This document shows positions 58,771 through 64,000 of a stretch of 64,000 nt of DNA, one piece after another; the first letter of the stretch is position 1; each line of letters opens with the position of its first letter. The position numbers and the translations under genes were made by a program. Origin of the DNA: Lineus longissimus (Eukaryota > Nemertea > Pilidiophora > Heteronemertea > Lineidae); contig NC_088316.1 of assembly GCF_910592395.1 (NCBI RefSeq), positions 3,162,001 to 3,226,000 on the forward strand. Reading direction: 5' to 3'. The notes under the pieces are model-generated. The model did no database searches. It saw only the letters and a list, made by a program, of their open reading frames with translations, and was not told where the DNA came from.

Positions 58771-61700
58771 TCAAGGCAATGGCGATGACACATTGATATT
58801 CTCGGGACAAATCGCCAAGAATGTAGCATTTCCAGTAGAATTGGAGATTAAACTTGAGTTTCTCTGTAGACACAACTCAGTCCATTCCATAGGTGGTAGC
58901 TCGACTGTCAATTTGACGAACAATCCTATTGCAAAGAACATTATCATGATGAGAATTAGAGCTGAGCGTCTAAGGAGGAGTTCTTGGTTTGTAGGCCTTG
59001 ATGACTTGTAAAGTCCCTGGTCACTAACACTGGCTAGGCTGGCGCTCCTCGACATGTGGTGACCGTGACGAAGACGACTTCGCTTGCTTCTGCGACGGTG
59101 CCGCTTTATGAGGACAGCTGGAAGAGTAAGAAATATCTGATATGATCGGCGATCAAAGCCTGTGAATATGATCAGTTAAGCGATGACCTGATTTTCATTT
59201 CTTTTTGGTAAAAGGAATACAATTTTATAGACGTGTAGGCTTATCCAGCTTTAATGCCTTCTAACCTGATAGCAGTTTCAAGTACCCCACCATCCTGAGA
59301 TTTAGTTTTTTTCCCTCCTTCCTCATTACAAAATATCGAGAGGCGGAGTATATTGAAAACCACGAGTGCCAGGATGATGCCCAACATGTCGTGTCAGGTT
59401 TATCATTGAACACTTTTCCCACTAAATACTGTTGACTCTTTGGATGTTCAACACTCCCATGTTTATAGATTCCTGTGACTTACTGGTTTCCCCAGCGCTA
59501 AGGTACTCTCCATCCGATGTGGTATCGACCTGGCTGTACTCTCCTCCTCCACCAAGCAAAGACACTTTTTCCTCAGGGAGCATATCAGCTGTTCCCGCAT
59601 TCTCCATGGCCTGCAGTAATAAATGTATAGCCTTGTGACGAGTAAGAAACTAATAAGGCTTGGTGTGGGAGGGATCTTCGAGAGTGTCAAGCAGATTCCG
59701 GCACCATACAATAAAAGAAAGACCACTTTTTCCATCGGAACCTGCTAAACTAGCTACTTCACGGGCCATGGCGATACCGCGGGGGAACGGGAGCTGGGGT
59801 CCTCTTTGGATATCAGGCGTCATGATCTGATCGAAATTGACGCATGGTAAAATATTTGGACCTTATACAGCAGTGGAACCGCCATTAGCGAACACCTCCC
59901 TGTTAAGGACACTAGTTTTGGTCCCAAATTGGTTGCTTCCATTCAATTTGACATCTCTAATCAGGACACCTCTCTATTTCGTCGTTCGTACGGATTGCGA
60001 AACCTGCCTATATCAAGGCACGGTAACGAGCAACAGTTCGATTTTCAAATTCATGGCACCAGGCTGGCGTCGGCATGGTTGCCAACACCGCTCACCGATG
60101 AGGCGATTTCTCTGCCGCCAAATCGCCCAATCAAACCGACAAAAATTACCAAAAAAGACAGTTTTGAGCTGCTCACCTGTCTCACCAGTTGGTCCCAATC
60201 CAACCTGAAGACGAAGACCGCGAAAGCCAGAGCGATGAATAGCAAGCCGGCAGACAACCCCATGTAAAGACCTGGAGAAGGAGGTATTGTATGAGTTAGG
60301 CGAAGACTGAAGGGTAATTCGGTACTCAGTACAATAACTGATCTTTGACCGTTCTTATTTGAAAGAGGATATTACAGCTCTCCGTGGCATCACCAGATCT
60401 TAGGGCATCCATGTCCTTTTGAACAACTCCAAGTTCCTCAAATGTTACAGCTTTGCTTCCACGCCCATCTTCAATCTTGTTGGCAACGCACGCGCATCAG
60501 GAAAAAGTGTGTTAAGAGGAACGCAGGGAACCAATTGTCACCTTTGACTCAACTTTTACTGAGAGATGCCAGAAGATATGACAGAAGAGACTTACTGCGG
60601 AAAGAGAGAAGAGGTTTTACTGAGAGAAGACAGTTAATAGAGAAGACAAAGACGTTTTAGGGAGAGAAGACTGAATAGGGTCTACTGATAGAAGACAGAA
60701 TAGGTTATGATCACGCGAGAAGACAGAAGGCGTTACTGAGAGAAGCGACTTCACTGAGAAAAGACAGGAGAGGTTTTACTGAGAGGAGACAAAATTTGGC
60801 TTTTTACTGAGAGAAGACGTTTTACTGAGAGAGGACAGAAGAGGTGATACTGAGAGTAGAGACTTTACTGAGGGAAGATGCTTAGGGAGAATGCTGTGCT
60901 ATCCTCGGCCACCTACCAATGACTTCCAAATATGTCAGAAACATGAGCGAGAACCCGATAGGCAACCCTATCACATAGTACCCTATGAAGATGGTCACTG
61001 CTCCAACGACTTGCTGACCACATCCTCGGATAATGCCGGCCATAACACCCTATAGAAAAAAGAAAAGAAAAAGAAAGATGTCGCAGGTCCTCTAAAAGGG
61101 AAAGGGGTACGCCGTTCATATCACTGGTTGCTCGTTCATATCACTGGTTGCTCAGGAAATACAATTGCAGTTACATGTACACGATGACGTAGAATTTATA
61201 TTCAGTAACTTTTTACGCAATGGTAAATTTTCAAATTCTATCACACTATCAAGTTTTTCAGAGAATGACCCAGGCATTTGAAGCTAAATGCTACGTGTGG
61301 GTCCTGTATTTGAGGCCTAATCTTATGCATATCACAAGTTACCGTAGTCCTCTCAGAATAAACCTGGTTAATTTAGCATGCACCAGTTGATGGTAAATTG
61401 TGCGGACTAGGTCTTGATAAACCTAAGCGCCCCGCAAGCGATCAATTAATTTGCTGCGAATTACAATTTAAATCACATGCGACCGGTTATCGCTCTTTTT
61501 CGGTAGTCAACCTCCCAGTTATCATCAAACCATGCGATTACGGCTTTTACCCGTAGACGAGAGATCCTTGGTCGCACATACATTTGTAGCGGCGATTGGC
61601 GCAGGTTGCTACGATGTGAATCCCTCGTTGGCGTGGAGCTTTGTAGGTAGCGCAGGTAGCGCAGGGAGTTTTCGCAAAGCGTCCGAAACGTCGAACAATG

Positions 61701-63760
61701 AGACAGGTATTCTCGTTTGCGTTTCGGGGACTTTGTGCCGAAAACTCCCTCATGTGTAAATTATGTTGTTGACATACCGATAGACTGTCGAAGAAATGAA
61801 AAACGGTAATCATGAGAATAACGTTTTTAGAGTACGCAATGACCTCTCTGAAACAGAAGATAAGATAATGATCAGGTACGTGGTTTAAAATACCAGTTGA
61901 GCTAATCGGAAACGCTTTATCAGGCAGGCAAATCCCCGAAACGACCTCGCGAACGCCTGCCTATCCCATTTTGCTGATGATGATGCCGAACAATATCCCG
62001 TCGCGTTCGCGTTGTTGTTTCGGGCATTTTCGAAAACTCCCTATTTAGACCACTCAGGAACTCAGGACGTGTGACCCCAATGCATTTTTGCGCAATACCG
62101 TTTTACTGCCTATTTGGCACCAGCTATACATGTATAGGTCGAGCGAGGAGTTTCCAGCAGATGATCACTACAATGTACCCGGCCGACATCGCCAGTCCGG
62201 CAAGGATTCCCACTGTGCGAGCTTTCGGCAATTGTTTGACAGAGAAAACTTGGAGGTATTCGATGTAACCAACAAGGACACGAGCAGATATGCACTTTTT
62301 GCGCAAACCCATTTTTAGAAAAGTCACAGCTAAATCTTAAGTTTTCAAATCTTGGGCCAACTCGCTATTCTAGCTCCGGCGAATATGACCTGGACATGAG
62401 TGGCGCAGCAGAATGTAGCAACGACAGCCAGAAGTAGCGACAACTCGCAAAACGGGGATCCTGACTGACTGAAGACGGCCGCGGTAGAGAATGATTTTTG
62501 ACGATCGGCTGTTCGGCGGGCGCTTCTTTACTTGCAAATGAAACTCTTCCTAAGAATCACTGGCCTATTTTATAGATGAGAAGATGACAAATGCTACACT
62601 TACTCGTCTTCTGTGAATAATCTTGGAATCACAGAACTGAGAGATGCCAATAATGCCGACATAGTGAGGCCCGATACAGCTGAAATGAAAGTTTAGCGAG
62701 GTTATACGAAAACCTCATTAGCCTTAGCGAGATTTTCATGTCAACCTCATTAACCTTAATACATGTAGCGAGGTTTTACTATAAAACCTCATTAACTTTT
62801 ATAGGGAGGTTTTTATGGAAGTCTAATTTTTCAGCACTGCTACAGCGCTGATGCCAGGCCTGAACTGGCAAGTCCTGGGCTTTAGGAAGAGTCTGATTTT
62901 TTCAACGTCAATATTCGCTAGCAGTTTGTATAAATATGTACATGTAATTTGTGCAGAAGTCTCCCAAAAATAATACCGGTAATACCCCACTTACCTATTA
63001 AACATAGACCAACCTTCGCTGACCGCGAAGCTTGGAGAGCCTTTTCTCCACCAAGTAGCTGTCCTACTCTGATCGTGCACGCCTGTCCAGTACCCAGTGG
63101 TAACTGAAAATAGTAATAAGTGGTGAAACATCCAGTACCGACAGTGATGCATCACTTTCTATTAGAAAACACATCAAACTCTACACTGCGGTGTGATTTT
63201 GATATGTGTAATTTGAATACTTTTTACCAACCAAAGCGGTTACGGCCGTCTAACAAAAACTAGGCACCGCGGCCAAAACTAGGCACAGTGCACTATACGC
63301 TACTAAAATGTTACTTTGTAACTAAGATATTTTGGGGTTCACAACACTTATACAAAGAGCTACGAACGTCGAAGAGATGCGAAACTTTCTTTGTGACACA
63401 TGGAATCATGGCCAGCAAAGCATGTTGTAACTTACCAGTCAGGTAACTTTGCCTAACATTTATATCACCGTCCCGATCGGGCGGCTATCACCGTCCCGAT
63501 CGGGCGGCTGTCACCCACCGCTCAGCCGCCGTCATTCTCTACTCGATCTTGACCGGTGAACAGAAAATTGTAACTTACCATAAACACAAATGCTATGACT
63601 TGGAACGCAATGGCCTGTGCAGCCAGAGGAACTGGCCCAAGCAAACCGGCTATGACAGTCCCTATCTCAAATGCCCACCATTCCATGGCAAGCATCGCCA
63701 TTCCGGCTAGAGCTAACCGAAAGAAGTAACCCCAGTCATGAAACACTTCTGTCGTCCAAC
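58771..63760 (-). CDS. SLC47-like: SLC47/MATE-family multidrug and toxin extrusion transporter, C-terminal part
   Basis: Cation/H+ antiporter of the plasma membrane; the window edge cuts off the N-terminal half. Exons in order: 63760-63579, 63103-62995, 62679-62604, 61847-61778, 61049-60917, 60271-60177, 59610-59484 and 59117-58771. They join in phase to 378 residues. Landmarks are HDWGYFFRLALAGMAMLAME WWAFEIG (matching the MATE W..FLRLA...ML..EWW..E.G region), LPLGTGQACTIRVGQLLGGE (family RVGN.LG.G), RLFTEDEEVI, then FFDSLSGVMAGIIRGCGQQVVGAV (family GV.RG.G.Q..GA) and YYVIGLPIGFSLMF (YY..GLP.G). The last exon adds a basic stretch RHRRRSKRSRLRHGHH and a final transmembrane helix, as in the 13-helix animal MATEs, plus NSS, NST and NAT glycosylation sites. 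Eukaryotic MATEs are ~570-620 residues. An extra exon-like stretch at 62.1-62.2 kb is reported separately. Confidence 0.93.
59150..59480. other. MATE intron, nothing recognised
   Basis: Between the last two MATE exons. No further exon or repeat seen. Confidence 0.5.
59868..59975. repeat. CAGTGGAACC-type repeat in MATE intron
   Basis: TACAGCAGTGGAACCGCCAT TAGCGAACACC ... TTTGGTCCCAAATTGGTTGC TTCC...CAGGACACCTCTCTA: left arm and core of the family described at 17782; the right end is lost. Confidence 0.8.
60549..60890 (+). repeat. Degenerate minisatellite, TTACTGAGAGAAGACAGAAGAG type
   Basis: About a dozen irregular units of 22-35 bp built on TTACTGAGAGAAGACAGAAG. Lies in the MATE intron between the exons at 61049 and 60271. 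Confidence 0.85.
61105..61260. mobile_element. Diverged copy of the TACGCCGTT MITE
   Basis: Starts AAAGGGGTACGCCGTTCATA like the element at 49530; inside, GCAGTTACATGTACACGATG and AATTTTCAAATTC follow in the same order. A 21-bp word TCATATCACTGGTTGCTC is duplicated near the left end (61117-61152). The right end is lost. Confidence 0.75.
62128..62222 (-). pseudogene. Extra MATE transmembrane exon-like stretch, out of order
   Basis: On the minus strand after CTCGCACAG at about 62212 the frame reads VGILAGLAMSAGYIVVIICW KLLARPIH and then a donor-like CAT|GTATAG. The pattern matches the penultimate helix exon of MATEs (here the exon 60271-60177, IGLYMGLSAGLLFIALAF...DWDQLVRQ) and starts in the same phase (two bases) and could end in phase 0 like that exon. 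But it lies between exons 62679 and 61847, upstream of where it belongs. It may be the leftover of a partial tandem duplication or an alternative exon. A decayed neighbour MATE copy is also possible. Confidence 0.5.
63464..63510 (+). repeat. Two copies of a 23-bp palindromic word
   Basis: ATCACCGTCCCGATCGGGCG GCT occurs twice in direct tandem; CCCGATCGGG is palindromic. In a MATE intron. Confidence 0.9.
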
Positions 63761-63781
63761 CTAAAATAAAACAGTCGTTTT

Positions 63782-64000
63782 ATGAAGTCGATTCGCGCCA
63801 AGGACTTCAAATTCAATCTCTCGATCCTCACATTCCAATAAGGCAAGGATACCCGAGTTGTCCCCAAAACGATTTTCGCCAAAACCAATCGCTGTTCGAC
63901 CTTTGCTTATCATGAAGTCGATTCGCGCCAAGGACTTCAAATTCAATCTCTCGATCCTCACTTTTCAATAAGACAAGGATACCCGAGTTGTCCCCAAAAC
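63782..64000 (+). repeat. 130-bp tandem duplication at the window edge
   Basis: ATGAAGTCGATTCGCGCCAA GGACTTC starts at 63782 and again at 63912 (130-bp spacing). The copies differ at few sites (ATTCCAATAAGGCAAG / TTTCAATAAGACAAG). The array probably continues beyond the window. It lies just upstream of the first visible MATE exon. Confidence 0.9.

Noticed and set aside
61547-61813. Minus-strand 88-codon frame extending past the MATE exon
   Set aside because: Only 61847-61778 fits the transporter; the rest is intronic read-through past the GTATG donor.

Overview
The window looks like nuclear DNA of a marine invertebrate animal (bilaterian). Genes are split into many short exons with GT-AG introns. 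Intergenic and intronic DNA is packed with small inverted-repeat transposons, a tRNA-derived SINE and minisatellites. Short palindromic words such as TAGGCCTA, ACATGTAC and TACCGGTA are frequent. The gene set (ARMC3, a (6-4) photolyase, an SLC47/MATE transporter, a DHRS11-type SDR) is animal. I cannot name the phylum from sequence alone; a lophotrochozoan or non-vertebrate deuterostome is my guess.

Layout. 1-9.5 kb: no convincing gene; repeats, including a 966-bp Tc1/mariner-like non-autonomous element (3667-4632), a perfect 25-bp hairpin and a 250-bp dispersed repeat. 9.5-11.4 kb (+): an unrecognised, probably secreted protein whose three exons I could join in phase. 12.5-14.3 kb (-): a multi-pass membrane protein with a distant TspO-like N-terminal motif. 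14.6-22.1 kb: repeats only (SINE, MITEs). 22.1-26.0 kb (-): a DHRS11-like short-chain dehydrogenase, six exons, last exon not found. 26-32.6 kb: transposon debris, including a foldback element with inverted 15-bp minisatellites and an 816-bp PIF/Harbinger derivative that keeps only the start of the transposase. 32.6-37.0 kb (-): a complete nine-exon (6-4) photolyase. 38.6-56.0 kb (+): a complete 20-exon ARMC3 whose introns hold most of the local MITEs and a two-part 67/65-bp minisatellite. 58.8-64.0 kb (-): the C-terminal eight exons of an SLC47/MATE transporter, cut by the window edge.

The photolyase and ARMC3 are transcribed divergently from a 1.6-kb intergenic region that contains E-boxes, a full CRE and an X-box-like site. 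ARMC3 and the MATE gene are convergent. No operon or shared pathway is apparent. The most unusual points are a ~90% identical copy of one MATE exon lying inverted in an ARMC3 intron, an out-of-order phase-compatible extra TM exon in the MATE gene, a lineage-specific lysine/glycine-rich insert inside the ARM repeats of ARMC3, tandem duplication of the photolyase C-terminal tail, and the unrecognised secreted protein. Exon coordinates were built by hand from splice signals, phase and remembered family sequence; no search was run.
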